Positions 39,601 through 51,885 of a DNA stretch of 64,000 nucleotides are shown piece by piece. Where the stretch lies: NCBI GenBank assembly GCA_038501625.1, contig JAZAYU010000173.1, positions 124,001 to 188,000 of the forward strand. The letters run 5' to 3'. The number at the start of each line of letters is the position of its first letter. Position 1 is the first letter of the stretch. The DNA comes from Corbicula japonica. Its lineage: Eukaryota > Mollusca > Bivalvia > Venerida > Cyrenidae. Position numbers and translations under genes: made by a program. Under the pieces are notes generated by a model. It saw nothing but the letters and a program-made list of their open reading frames with translations, made no database searches and had not been told where the DNA came from.

Positions 39601-40412
39601 CTACCAATTGATGTTGTGCATTTGACGGTGTGCATGTGTATTGTAAGAATAATTTCACCCGGCTTATATTCCACGTATTTAAGAATAGTTCAGAAAATTG
39701 TCAGAAATATTTAATTTTGACTATAAATCCTGAGAATCACAAAAAAGGAAAGGCACAAATTAAAAGGAGATGCATATACTCAGAGGAATTGAACAATACT
39801 GCCTGGAACCACTAAACACATCAGGATTATATATTAAATTTATATTATACTAAAACATACGAGTACTATTAAACCATGTGTACTTTCCGTTCACATAGAA
39901 TTTCAGTTGATGCAACATTACAGAAGCAAGACATTTTAACAGACACCTCTGGACATAAATATCGCTGCCGAGATATTAGATGAATTTAATTGAACTCTTA
40001 ATGTCACTGAAAACAAACACATATGGAAATAAAAGAAGAAAAAAAATTGCCCACGCGCCTTTATTATAAACATTCAACAAAGAATACATACATTTGATAT
40101 ATTGTCATTTCTGCATGCAGTAATGACAATTACCAAACCCCATCATACTATGATGTTTTCTTTGTTTGTGGACATTTATAAATGTATAGATATGTAACTG
40201 TTACTCTAAAAATTGAAAACCCATGTGGGGTAGATCAAAGTCAGGCTCTTTAAAACAAATACAAAACTTCAAAATGATATTGAACATGATCTTCTTAAAC
40301 TTATTTATCAATAAATCAATTGTTTATTGTTATTAAGGCTGGAGTCTTTTTTGGAGTTTGTTATTTAACTGATTTTGTATTATTGTCGTGATAATGATAT
40401 GAACCTAATTCC
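36651..40412. other. 3.8 kb AT-rich stretch, one possible mariner-end relic
   Basis: No gene. At 38811-38950 AGGAGGGTCAATCAAAAC followed by GTTTTCGTCGACAGCGCG recalls the layout of the 5' end of the mariner at 41345-42155 (on its minus strand). There is no matching second end. Confidence 0.45.
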
Positions 40413-40656
40413 CAAGAACAACGTACACCTGTTTGTTCATATGGGACTTGGTGGGTCAAGTGTGAGTTTGGTTCAGCCTAGAAATTGGTTTAAACCCGAG
40501 TGGCAAATTGTTTTCAAGTCCCCAAATGTTCTCTAAGTTTTCGTTTATTGTTTGTTGTATCTTATTTGAAATGAATATTTTTATTAAATAATGCACTCTT
40601 TTGCTATTTACGTTTCGGCTGTGTTTTCTGGGTGAAGCTATTCTTGATAGGCATGT
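40413..40656 (+). repeat. Family A 3' end, interrupted at its terminus by a TIR element
   Basis: Blocks in order: ACGTACACCTGTTTGTTCAT, GGTTTAAACCCGAGTGGC, GTTTATTGTTTGTTG and ATTCTTGATAGGCATGTTCAC. The family terminus is reached exactly where the next element begins. Confidence 0.65.
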
Positions 40657-41153
40657 TCACCCTGGCTAACCTGGTACACTTCGCGAACGGAACTACGCCG
40701 CCGCGATCACGGCATATGCACCGCTTTTAACCGGCATTACCGGTGTCAGTGTAGGAGGCTTTGTGGGGTTAGGTAAACAAATCGCAGAGTTTTTGGCTAG
40801 ATTTATAAATAATACTCAAACCAATAAGCCTGTACGACTGTCAGGTCATGACACTTTATGATTCTAGTCTTCTCTGTGTCCAAAATAAAGTAGTTTGTCC
40901 AAATATTGAAACATTATATACCTTTCATTTTTCACCAAAAATCAAAGGTCAAGTATGTTACTTGGAATAAACATTAACTATCTTTCACAACTTATTGATT
41001 GGGGTTTCACCGGTAGGGGATCTCTGTTTTGCGTGTAATACTTATCCCACAAATCCTCCTACATTGACACCGGTTATGCCGGTTAAACGCGTTGCATATG
41101 CCGTAATCGCGGCATAGTGCCGTTCGCGAAGCGTACCAGGTTAGCCAAGGTGA
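40657..41153. mobile_element. Non-autonomous DNA element with TIRs of about 95 bp
   Basis: The left arm starts TCACCCTGGCTAACCTGGTA and runs to CAGTGTAGGAGG near 40765. The right arm runs from CCTCCTACATTGACACCGG near 41057 to CAGGTTAGCCAAGGTGA. The arms are GC-richer than the surroundings and include further small inverted motifs (CCGGCATTACCGG). The middle of about 300 bp has no coding frame. TTCAC next to the left end and again shortly after the right end may be remains of a target duplication, but this is uncertain. Confidence 0.8.
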
Positions 41154-41342
41154 TGATTCACTTGTGTACATTATTTAAAAAGATTTACCATAAAAATGTT
41201 ATAAAATTTATTCCCGAAAATTGTTTAAGTATTGTTTAAGTTATTAATATAAGAAAAATTGTTGTTGTTTTTGTTCGAGAAAATATTCGTTGTTTATTTG
41301 ACTCGTAACATAAAAAGATATAAAAGATTAAAAACAAATTTG

Positions 41343-42157
41343 TACGAGGGTTGTTTGATAAATTCGCGGACAGCGGTCGTAAAAACAGAAAAAGTCAAAA
41401 TACATGTATAAAATTTATATGTGCATGATCTGTAATTCAAGTCGAATACAATACAACAACTGGTAATAGTTTTACATTAACAATAAACAAATAACTACAT
41501 AAAACAAAAGGTACATTAACGATTTACGGAGCACGACGTCGAAAATAACGCTATAATGTCAACGTCAGAATATAGCGCCGATCTCGGTCTTCCTGATCTA
41601 GCGTTGTCGTTAATACTTTCGTGTCCGTTGCGATATCTCTCATGCCATTTGAAGACAATAGTGCGACAACACTTTGCTGAGTTCGACTTCTCAAGTAATC
41701 GTAACGTTTCCGTGGGTGTATGACCTAGGTTAACGCAAAACTTGATATTTGCCCTGGTTTCAACGTTTAAATTTGACGTCATGGTTTTCTCTATCACTAT
41801 GCGATAAATTGCTGTACCGACGAGCGAAAACAACGGATGTCAATGAAAATTAACGGAAATGACGTTGACATATTGAGTATTGACGTTACGCGTTCCCGCG
41901 TAATTTCGACGTCTCAAAGTTACCATTTTAAAGCATTAAAAACAAGAGTTATGCCAATTTTACGGACTGCTCCGTAGAACGTTACCATGGTAGCGTTATT
42001 CCTCAATAAAATGGGCATTTCGAAAAAAACAAAGTTAAAATTTGTAATTACCATTTTATTAAACATGATTCCGCAATACCTGAAAATTTCATTAACTTTG
42101 GATGAACAATAATAAAATAAACACCGCTGTCCGCGAATTTATCAAACAACCCTCGTA
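41343..42157 (-). mobile_element. Deleted mariner-like element, 811 bp plus TA duplication
   Basis: Perfect 33 bp terminal inverted repeats (41345-41377 and 42123-42155, beginning CGAGGGTTGTTTGATAAATT) are flanked on both sides by TA, the mariner target duplication. The size is well below the usual 1.3 kb. The only remaining coding part is the transposase N-terminus on the minus strand. Perfect TIRs suggest recent mobilisation by a transposase supplied in trans. Confidence 0.9.
41516..41833 (-). pseudogene. Truncated mariner transposase, DNA-binding N-terminus only
   Basis: The 105-residue frame holds the first helix-turn-helix of mariner transposases: NVETRANIKFCVNLGHTPTE at about residues 23-42, then IVFKWHERYRNGHESINDN, and the linker SGRPRSAL that corresponds to the GRPR motif between the DNA-binding and catalytic halves. 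After that it reads a short unrelated tail and a stop 170 bp from the element end. The DDE/D catalytic domain, roughly two thirds of a 340-350 residue transposase, is deleted. Likely start is MTSNLNVE at residue 18, matching family starts; the upstream MFSLVG extension is probably not native. If expressed it could only bind TIRs, not cut. Confidence 0.85.
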
Positions 42158-42682
42158 TAAAGTTTAACGCTTAATATATCAAAGCTGTCATATTTGATTA
42201 TATTGTTTTTAGAAAAGACAAATAAAAAGAAAATGATTTGCTAACTTGCCTTTCTAAACACCGTATATACAATATTAATAATGATATCAACCGGAGATTT
42301 CGTTAGATTCCGCAGATATGTTTCGCTCTTAATTTGCGACGCCGATATCTGATCAGTTACGTATACAGGGGTTATTTCAGAACAACAATATAGCTAAACA
42401 ACTTAAATGTTAATTCTCAATTCATCAAAACTATGTTTATTTTACAGCTATGACGTCGGAAACATTTCGTACCATCATTCACACTTCCCCGCGTTTTACA
42501 CTCAAAGTATGAACACCATTATATCGTGTTCAAGTCTTCAACTGGCAACAAGTGCATAAGCCCTTGAATGTAAAACACTTAAAAACATACTTAAACACTG
42601 ATTACGGTAGGAGAGAACTTATTTCTATTAAATGGAACAGAAGTGAGAAAACGTGAAAGATCCACGCGTAAAAATATTAGAT
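42158..42682. other. AT-rich stretch, nothing recognised
   Basis: No feature supported. Confidence 0.55.
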
Positions 42683-43169
42683 TTATTATACTGCAAAGTA
42701 ATTTCCTTGAATTTGATTGGATAATTTGCCGCTGATGTATATCCGTATTTACGGATCGGCCGTAGATATGAACTGCACGTGCCTTAATTTCCCCGTCTGG
42801 CCTCCCACCTTTTGTTGTCGTCCGCCATTTTGTTTTGAATTTCCGTAAAAATGCATAATTTGAAGCCGATCTTGTAAATTATAAAGCGGTATGCTTATGG
42901 ATTACTAAAATTGTTACAGAAAATATTTGTGTTATGTTTTTAACGTTGAAAACGATCACATTATTCTCAAATTTTGAGAATAAAAATCAAATGGATAGTC
43001 CATTCAATTTCTATAGAAGTGACGTCATGCAGGTAAATTAATGACGTCAGACATGTAATTATTGAGGTTCTCAGAGGGGAAATAAGCCGTTCGGCATTAA
43101 ATAAGCGAATAATCGAAAAACCGATGTTTTCTTATTAATTTGTATGAAAAAGTCTTTGCAGTATAATAA
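42683..43169. mobile_element. MITE of about 490 bp with 16 bp TIRs
   Basis: Perfect inverted ends TTATTATACTGCAAAG (42683-42698) and CTTTGCAGTATAATAA (43154-43169). Further inverted similarity lies inward (CTTAATTTCCCCGTCTGG near 42785 against AGAGGGGAAATAAG near 43074). No coding frame. Confidence 0.75.
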
Positions 43170-43173
43170 AACA

Positions 43174-43312
43174 ATTATTTGGTTCCTTGAAAGGGTATGT
43201 GAGGATATATTGCCGGTCTGGGTGTCATATTATCCCTCGCCTGCGGCTCGGGTAATATGACACCCAGACCGGCAATATATCCTCACATTCCCTGTCAAGA
43301 AACCAAATAACT
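43174..43312. mobile_element. Foldback element with 35 bp perfect arms
   Basis: Arms 43198-43232 and 43253-43287 are exact inverted copies (core GGATATATTGCCGGTCTGGG) around a 20 bp GC-rich centre. Weaker pairing continues outward through GGTTCCTTGAAAGGG against CCCTGTCAAGAAACC. It directly abuts the right TIR of the preceding MITE, so the two may be one composite. Confidence 0.85.
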
Positions 43313-44275
43313 ATATAATATCCTAGTACAAACATTGCTGAGCAAATAAGCAAGTACAGTCAATCCCTATCTTCATGACAGGAATCACATTCCGTGTTCA
43401 GATTAACTTCTTCTTTGGTCTCAGAGTTTTGTAACAAGCCTGACGGTGGCTGGTAACTGGAACAGTCTGTTTTATCGCGAATGTTCACAAACAACATTGG
43501 AATCTTTGAAAATCTGCATATGGCATACACCATTTTGATTTGAATGATATTAAGACAATTTTAGATTAATATGACTCGACTGTAGGATATTTAATACGTT
43601 CCGAGTACGCAAATAAATACTTCTATGCATTAGACGTTGTCACTCAACATTCAATTATCTCCTTGATGGAAAACAAGAAGTCTTTCTAACGTCTCTAAAA
43701 TGTGAAGAACTTTTTACCAGACCGACTGACAGATAATTTATCAATAGAATTGTCAGATTTATTGACAAGCCCAAGGTATTGAACAACATGATCAAGTTAC
43801 GAAATATCATTGACATTAAATCCGCTTGACGTGATAAGTATTGCCTGAAAACAACACAATGTGTCTAAGACAGATAAAAATAAGTACGTGAAGGCTATAA
43901 CTAAATGCAAAGCTGACATTTAAAATATGCTTATACAGTTGTTTTCAACTAGGGCATTGTTATTTTTAATACTTTTTTGACCGAAATCTGCATAAAATAA
44001 GAAAATAATATGGTCTTTTTCCAGTAAAGCTGACAGAAAAGTTCACAGAGTTGATATGTTCATGGACGGGGATATCTGAATATTTGTTCATAGTGAATCT
44101 CTTGATTTTAAATAATTATATAATACGTGTTTGTTTTGTTTTACTTACGAAAATTCAAACCAAAACAGATAATTATTCGAAAAGTGGTGTATCCATGAAA
44201 AATTATGAAGTTTATTTTTATTTTTTTGTATTTACTAGGGAATGGTGAGATTTTTTTGAAACCTTTGTCTTATTT
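43313..44275. other. AT-rich stretch, nothing recognised
   Basis: No gene or repeat family supported. Confidence 0.55.
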
Positions 44276-44503
44276 TGAGCAAGTGTAAGGTTGGTGAACC
44301 CTTGAATATTGTTAAAACCCCCGATGGCAAAATGTTTTGCCGCTGATCGTTCTAATGCGGTATTCCATCGGGTTCTCAGTTTTGTAATTGTTTGTCGTCT
44401 CTATTTTTGAAATTTTTAAACCTATGCTCTCGTTTCCTCTCTGTTTTCTGGCTATGTTGGTAGGATGTGTCTTCTAGATGTGGCCATTCATGGTACATCA
44501 CTT
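44276..44503 (+). repeat. Family A 3' end, 5'-truncated
   Basis: AGCAAGTGTAAGGTTGGTG, AAAACCCCCGATGGCAAAAT, GTTTTGCCGCTGATCGTTC, a degenerate GGCTATGTTGGTAGGATGTG block and TGTGGCCATTCATGGTACAT. Clear family order, diverged end. Confidence 0.7.
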
Positions 44504-44845
44504 CTCTGAAACTTTTTCCAGAAAGTAAAAAAATCTGGATGGATCAGGAGTGGCTTAATTTGTCAGTATCTCCTAACTGGAACAATAAAGTTTGTAAACA
44601 GCATTAAAAACTCTGAACATCTAGCACATAAGCAAATATATTCTACCCTCGCTTTTTTGTTCACGGTGATTTATAAACAAAGAAAACAGAGCTATTAAAC
44701 TTTAAAATAAGTTTTATGAAAACATAACCTCAAACTGGATAAAAGATATGGTTAATGGATGTATTGCCGCATCTAAAACATCTTCAATTCATTATTTTGT
44801 GGAATTTTTCTCACATTGCGTGATTCTTTAAATTAAATTTCAGAA

Positions 44846-45549
44846 CAGGCATAGGCGTAGTCATGGGGCGGCAGGGGCGGCGGCAGCCGCCAAAATATTC
44901 CAACTAGCCGCCGTAATATTTTAGCCTCGCCGCTCCAATAATTTTATGTCGCCTCAAGTTTCGCTACACTGAACACAGGCATTGATACACTCGATTAGCT
45001 GCTCATGACAGGGGATTAACGTCCCCAGATGACAACAGGATGTTAATTGCAGTTTATGGGACCTTATTGTGTTTTCATTGCTCGTACGGTGCCAGTGTAT
45101 TATCAATAATGATTTTGTTTATTGTAATTGTCTGGTGTCAATTAAAAGGACAATTGCGACATGTTACCTCAATTTTGGTGTCCAGTTGTAACAAGTACTT
45201 TCATGTTTCATCTATGTTCAATATCATTCTTAATCCAAATTAGATGTGGTCATATATGGATGTTCCTAAGCCATCTGAGAATTTTGCATTTCCAAAGCGC
45301 TCTTTTGGAGTGTCAAACCCGAGCTACGAGCGTTTAATCCTAATTGGTTTGATGAATACCCATGGTTCATTAAGATGAAACATTTATATGTTTTGGTAAT
45401 GCTCAAAATCTTTCAGAAAAATAACTTGAAATATTGTTTTAAATAAAACATTTAACAACCACACGTGCATCTCTAGATTTATCATTTTAACACATATTAC
45501 GTTACACAATTTCCACCGCCCCAATATCCAAAACTTGCCTACTCCCCTG
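44846..45549. mobile_element. Possible hAT-like non-autonomous element
   Basis: The left end CAGGCATAGGCGTAGTCATG leads into a GC-rich self-complementary patch (GGCGGCGGCAGCCGCC). The right end, inverted, reads CAGGGGAGTAGGCAAG, then GGGGCGG. Ends of the CAGGGGCGTAG type are common in hAT elements. No 8 bp target duplication was found and the TIRs match only in part, so this is tentative. The frame at 45040-45243 has no recognisable domain. Confidence 0.35.
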
Positions 45550-46521
45550 ACAGGTATGTTTATGTGTTACATATGGCTTTAGATAGGTAGGCAGTTAGAA
45601 AGGTAGGTACATTGTAGATCTCATTCCTTTTGATTGTCTTGTTCTAAACTGTCAAAAAACGTGGACAGGCAGGTTACAAATCGATGAACACATAAACAAT
45701 AATCAGCATGATCATACATGTAATATCAGAAAAACAACAACGTTGATCAAACCCCTGTGTTATTTCCCATAATTTCTATAGACATTCTTTATAAACACCC
45801 AGTCACCAATCAAAATCATGCCGTCAGCTAAGTTCAAAAACGGTTTAAGGACACTTCATATATGGAGGAGATTTTCCGTGTTGCAGAAGAATGTTTGAAC
45901 TGCACAGTCATGAGTTTTCAACAAAATTATGTATCGGCTATATGTAAAACAATGTATTTATTATCCATAATAATATAAACGCTATCTTTGGTATAGTCAA
46001 TTTTAGTAGACATTTATACATTTTTAGGGACAGATAAAGGAAAACGACCCTATGTTGCGAATTCATAGTATTTTCATTGTCAAGCAATTAGTCCCGCGTT
46101 ATTCTACTCACAAATGTCTGCATGGTTTGAAGCAATTGATATGTTTCAAATTTGACGACTCCTCATAAAAATCCATTTGATTTATTTATTCTACTGGTTC
46201 TGGTTAACCTCTTTTAGATATTGAATAGAACCCCAAAAGACCAGATCACAAGAACTGTCTGATATATTGACACCCTCGAGATATTGAACAACATGACGAA
46301 GTTCCGATAGGTCGTTGACATTAAATCAGCTTAGTTTTAATTAGTAATAAAGTAAGAGCGGAGACAGATATCAGTTGACAACAAAATCCATATTTACTTG
46401 TTTACAAACTATGAATTTATTTACGCAGTAACTATCTATTTTGCGCGGTATTTGTCAAACGATATCGACATTTAAATTTTTGTTACGTTGTGTAACTATA
46501 ACTATTAAAAACCCTAGGTTG
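45550..46521. other. AT-rich stretch, nothing recognised
   Basis: No feature supported. Confidence 0.55.
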
Positions 46522-46657
46522 AAGGTTATAAAACTGAGATTGGAAACCAGTCTCAAATCTCAAGCATCTGATTGGCTGAAATGGCGACCAGTCGCCATTT
46601 CAGCCAATCAGATCTTTGAGATTTGAGACTGGTTTCTATGCTCAGTTTTATAACCTT
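46522..46657. mobile_element. Palindromic MITE, copy 2 (136 bp)
   Basis: Same length and same sequence as 175-310 apart from a handful of substitutions, with AAGGTTATAA and TTATAACCTT ends. Differences within each copy sit mostly in one arm, so the two arms have begun to diverge. Confidence 0.9.
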
Positions 46658-46665
46658 GTACACTA

Positions 46666-47070
46666 GTTCTGACAGTTTCAAGATGGGTGGTTGTAATTTG
46701 TCAGCCAATAGTGATCAATTTCACTAAGGATATACTTCCTGCATTCTAATTTTTGCCTATGGCTTCTCTGTGATATGCAGATTTTATATCGTCCGATTCC
46801 CTTTCAAACTTCAATTTGGTAAATTCTTAATGCAAGAACCCATTTTTTTTATCTTGGGAACACTTGCTTCTCGCTGCTAGCTTGGAATGGTTTTAATCAG
46901 ATATATCGCGCCGAAGATTACTTATTCACCGCCGTATGCACACCGTCGTTTAGAATGGATCAAAACTGTAATGTTCACTTTTATAAATATTTAACTTAAC
47001 TTCAAAAGGGGCTTGGCAGCGTCGGCAGTTAAATGCATTTCCATTCCTTTCCATTAACACCAAACAGACC
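46666..47070 (+). repeat. Family B repeat, diverged copy
   Basis: GTTTCAAGATGGGTGG, GGATATACTTCCTGC, GTGATATGCAGATTTTATAT, CACCGTCGTTTAGAATGG and GGGGCTTGGCAGCGTCGGC follow the family B order from about 3770 to 4170. It lies 8 bp after the MITE. Confidence 0.75.
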
Positions 47071-47452
47071 AAACAGCTGTATCGAAACAGAGTTATTATG
47101 TATAAACATTCGAGTACTATTACATTAAAATGATATTTATAGAAAGCATGCCACATAACATTAAACATTTTGGAAATATATCACACTTTAAATAAGCTGC
47201 ACTACTATGTATTATTAAAACAGGTCAAATTATCATATTGAATAGTGATAATCAGCAGCATTTTCTAACGAAATTGACCTCTTCGCCTTGGTACCTAACG
47301 AAAGGATCCGTGTGTATAATTGTTACGTTTTTTTAAGGATTTGTTTTCGGCAATGTAGCAAAGGAAAAAGCAGGAAGACATGCGGTGAGGTCGTTTTGGT
47401 AAAGAAAGACCTACAATTTTATACCCATTGTTAGGTGTTTTATTGTCTTCAG

Positions 47453-47657
47453 TTGGGGCAAGTGTGGGGTCGGTGCACCAAAGAGCGTGTTTCAAACCCC
47501 CAGTGGCAACTTCGTTTTCCACTGTACTTTCCAAGACTTTAACCTCCTAGATTATCATGTTCAATTGTTAATTGTTTATGGTGCCCTATTTGGTTGTGTG
47601 GGGTGGCTGTTTTTTTCTAAATATGGCAATTCCTGCTATGCATATTTCACCTTTTTT
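47453..47657 (+). repeat. Family A 3' end, 5'-truncated
   Basis: GTTGGGGCAAGTGTGGGGTC, AAACCCCCAGTGGCAACTTC, GGTTGTGTGGGGTGGCTG and CCTGCTATGCATATTTCACC. The frames over it on both strands are shadows. Confidence 0.75.
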
Positions 47658-49677
47658 CAGATTTTTTTTTCCAAACTCGTCCAAATTATTTTTTTTTATT
47701 TCGGATCGTTTGGTTACTTTGTTCAACAAAATGGCGAGGGTGGTATGTATATTAATCATTTGTGCATTTAAAAGTTTAAACAATTACCCGATTCATCAAT
47801 CAGCGAGAAAAACATGACAATAATACGGTCCATAGCGGTGTCAGTATTTTTCATCCGCTTTTGCTATAAAAGTCGACTCAGTATTGCAAAAGAGGGCGAC
47901 AAGACTTTGTGGATCAGAAACGCAGACTTGCACTATTAAACTTTGGTCGCAAAAACAATTTAAAGAATTGTTCATATTGAAATAACGATAAGTAGGAAAG
48001 TGCAAAGATCTGTCTACAATCATTGAAAATCAATGAGATAAAATTTGCAACTGAAAAGAGCCAATATAACAATAGTAATGTTCACAAAATGTTACCGTAT
48101 TGCACTGAGGTCGCTCTATATGTCCCGATCATTTATCTTGGAATAGAATTTGGGTTGATTGATGTCGTTGTCAGTGAAAAGTAATCGTTATTCCCTTTCA
48201 AACGTTATTCCCCGCAGATGCGATTTCCATATGTTTGTAACAGATTATCCTAGTATTAATGAAACGACAAATAAATGGTTTTGATTTACCATTTTTCATT
48301 TACGAGAAATATAAAAACAGCTATTTGTTGATAACAAAAAGTTTGGGAAACTTTTTGCAGACATTTAAGGTTATTGTTCATACCCTTTTACAGGGTAACC
48401 CCATTTTTTTTTCAAAACATAATAAATAATTTTCATAAATACATAACCAGAGTCACCAAAAATTCAAGTTTTACAGAAAATTGATGAAAATGAAACATTC
48501 CATTCATTATTGTTTTCTTTTTGAAAATCTCATATTCAGAAAAAAGAAATACCCAGAAAACCCCCTAAAATATACAGCAAATAGAACAATACACATTACA
48601 TGTGATTCTCGCACACATTCACACACCCAACATTCACACACACCAATATTTACACTAATGTTGTAAACTTTGTTTATTACCCACTGTAAATCTGTGACGG
48701 AAATCGAAATTGGCAAAAGTTATTAAAATTCAAGTCATACATTCTGAAGGATTCACAAAATTAGATTTGTATTAGAGTTTCATACTTTAATTTGTGTTTG
48801 TTTGTATCAGCAATTGGAATTTAAATCACATTATTATCTGATTTTCCCCGACCTGAGAAGTGCAGTTCCTCATTATTCTCAATGAAATATGATGTATTGT
48901 TTCGTGAAATGTGTTGTCAATGTCGCTGGTGTAAGAAATTAGGGCCCATAATAAGATTTGGTATAAAGTTTCAATTTCGGTCATATTGTACGGTTGTTTT
49001 AAATTCCTTCAATATGTTGTAAAGATCACCTTATCTCGTAATTCCTGAAGGTAATAAAACAATGGGTTTTCAATAAATAATTTATGTTGGCTCGAACAAA
49101 GTATTTTTTGAGGCCTTCGAATGATGGAGCAGAGAAGAAACATACAAATTCGTATTTAAAAAGCTGATGAATTAATAATCTGCAGTTGTAAGATTTGCCG
49201 TTACGGTAACACAACATTGCACACCTGAAGGTTTCGGTATCATATTTACACATATATTTAGGGCGATAATCTCTTACAAACATTGAGGCATCACGTCATA
49301 GCTTAAATAATTCAAATGTTTTCACACATTTATCATATCTGTAGGCTTCTTCAAATTTGAGGGTTGTTTACCGTGTTTGAATTGTGCGTTAATGTCAGTT
49401 TATTACTGGGCAAATGTATAGGTCAAAAGGCGTTTCGCTATTTCCCTTACTGAGACGAATGCATACCTTTCAAGCTTAACTAAATATTTGTGTTATATAA
49501 GAATATTTTTTCTGTTACCTTCGGTACAAAACCCAGCTTTTCGACATTTTCTACTTTACACAGTTTAGCTTTCAGATTGAGCAATGTGACTTATATGCGG
49601 AAATATAATATAAATTTGGTGGGTCGAAGAAGAAAACAAGATTGTGTTCCTTTAATTGTATAATTAACAGAGCATGA
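47658..49677. other. 2 kb AT-rich stretch, nothing recognised
   Basis: A short CACACA-rich patch lies near 48608-48645. No gene supported. Confidence 0.55.
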
Positions 49678-49729
49678 AATATTTTCATATTTGTCGTGTT
49701 CGGTGGCTTTCAAAGTTCTCTTTTCATCT
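49678..49729 (+). repeat. Family B terminal fragment
   Basis: TTTCATATTTGTCGTGTTCG and GGTGGCTTTCAAAGTTCTC with TTTTCATC match the last 50 bp of family B. Confidence 0.75.
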
Positions 49730-50344
49730 TTTTAAAAACTGTTTTATAATCTAGGAAAATATCAGATTTACAATTAACTTAACATGGTAGATATAGACCT
49801 TTTTGAGAACAAAAATTAAAGCAGTTTAATTAATATAAAAATATTAATATTGGAGCCAATCCTTTCCCGATCAACTTTTTTCTGCTCAAAAACATGGTTG
49901 TTTTAAATTAATATTTAAATTTGCGCCTGTCTGCCTGCCTTAAAAGCCTTTAAGCCATTTGGCTTCGAAATAAAAAAAAAATTGTGTTAGTGCCGGTTGT
50001 TGGTTGTTGTTTAAGAAACGGATCTTTTGAACATCGGCTTTAGAAATACAAATAAGACTTCAAATATTGAAACATGTTGAAAATTCCTGTGAACAGAAAT
50101 AACAAATGCAAACGTAATTTCGGTGGCTCTGGTCTTTTCTTACTCTTAATTATTCGACTTCGAGAACAGACCCATTTTACGTTCTGACTTTTTATCGATG
50201 TCTGGCCTTTATAAAAAGGAAGGCCATCGTATATAAAGAAAAGCCCTTTGTTGCGCGCGATTATTTGGGCTAGCCTTAAGTCATCGGGGATTTGTAAGGT
50301 CTAGATAATATTTCGCGTATTTTAGTGCGTTTTGAATGTAACTG

Positions 50345-50525
50345 GTGTAAAGATGGAAAGATGTTAGTTGTGTGTAAATGTCATGTTACAATGTCTAGTG
50401 AAAGGATGAGAAGGTGTTGATTGTGTGTTGATGGCGTGATACACCGTCTAGTTGAATGTTCTTTGAGGACAGGTTATACTATCAAGTCTACGTCCAGGTA
50501 GCTGTTAGTTGTTTGTTAAAGGCAA
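50345..50525 (+). repeat. Diverged tandem repeat, period of about 55-60 bp
   Basis: Three imperfect passes of a block reading GATGTTAGTTGTGTGTAAAT, then ACAATGTCTAGT. Later passes read GTGTTGATTGTGTGTTGATG with ACACCGTCTAGT, and GCTGTTAGTTGTTTGTTAAA. Confidence 0.45.
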
Positions 50526-50639
50526 TGAACCGGGAATAACACTAGTAAAGATCCTATCTGTCTGTAAAACTTTTTGTAATAAAAATATATATGCGCTGTA
50601 ATTTTTTGAAAGCATAGAAGATACGTATGTCATCGCTTT

Positions 50640-51048
50640 CTTGCTTATTTAACTCCAAGTACTCTGGTCTAGGTAAGGTCATTGAGTACCTGCCAATTTG
50701 GCATTGAAATGCTATAAGATTTTATGTTTAAATGTTTGTGTGCTTTTGTATGCAACATTGTTTAGCTGATCGATGATTTGGAGTATTTCATCAAGACAAC
50801 TTGTACTTGTGTGTTCATATGAGAACCTGTTGGGGCAAGTGTGAGGTTTAAACCCCCGGTGGAAAATTGCTAGCCACTGACCGTTCCAGGCGGTAAACCC
50901 TCGGGTTCTCACTTTCGTTACTTGTTTTTGGCGTCAATTTTGAAACTGATAATTGTAATACCATGCGCTCTTTTCATCTCTACTGGCTGTGTGGGGAGGC
51001 TGTGTCTGTTGGATGTGGCTATTCCTGATATGCATGTTTCACTATTTT
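50640..51048 (+). repeat. Family A retroelement 3' end, long copy
   Basis: Starts in the CTGGTCTAGGTAAGGTCATT block at the very end of the coding tail and contains every downstream family A block up to GATATGCATGTTTCACT. Comparable in length to 23340-23765, with a deletion between GGCAAGTGTGAGG and TTTAAACCCCCGG. Confidence 0.8.
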
Positions 51049-51885
51049 TCAATAACGCCTACGTATGTCGTATAATGTATAATTCTTTGATTATATAGAG
51101 TAATTATTTAACATTTATGTATCATTGTCATCATAAGATAGCCTATCGTTACTATACAGAATACAAAAACGTACATTCAAATATGAAAATGAGAAAATAT
51201 TCCGCCATCAATTTAACTTGAAAAAAACATAACATAAACTTGAATGAACACTCTCACGATATAATAGTTATCAAAGGATAAAAGATGCAGAGTACTAATA
51301 AATTAACTGTAAATGCTTACATATCGAACAATTGATTCTGTAGAACAACGAGGGATATTGGTGCTTCAAATGGCATTATGTGTTTGTAAAGCTGTTCTGT
51401 GGCGCACAACAAAATAAAAAGTTTGCATCAAAGAATGGTCGTCTTTAAATTCAAAACATATTGCAAAAAAAGTTTTCCCTTGTTAAATAAACATTAGTCA
51501 TGTTTGTCTTATGCAAATGATTATGCATTTTAAAATAATGAACACTTTTGTGTTCATACAAGTAAAAATCAGATTCTGTCTGCAGTATGAAGATCAAGTT
51601 CTGTTCTAAATGATGGATGTCCACATGAGTATAATAAAATGCTATAGCGACTTGCAGTATTAAACTGACTGATTAAAAATGTATTTATTTCCTCCATTAA
51701 ATCTGAAAAGAACAATATATTTTAGTATTAACATATATCCATTTATGCTAGGGAATCAAAGTTTTGTCTGCATTCATCATTCCTCACATGCTTAAAAAGT
51801 ATTCTAAATTTATATGACACATTTATGCGATGCTGCTAAATATACCACGTTTTATCATTTGAAATTCACAGTGGGGCTATTTGCG
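51049..51885. other. AT-rich stretch, nothing recognised
   Basis: No feature supported. Confidence 0.55.

Noticed and set aside
41516..41833. Functional host gene of SETMAR type
   Set aside because: The frame sits inside perfect mariner TIRs, lacks a SET domain and a catalytic domain, and ends 170 bp from the TIR.
46441..46626. 61-codon frame across the palindromic MITE
   Set aside because: Half of it is the MITE arm; no coding evidence.
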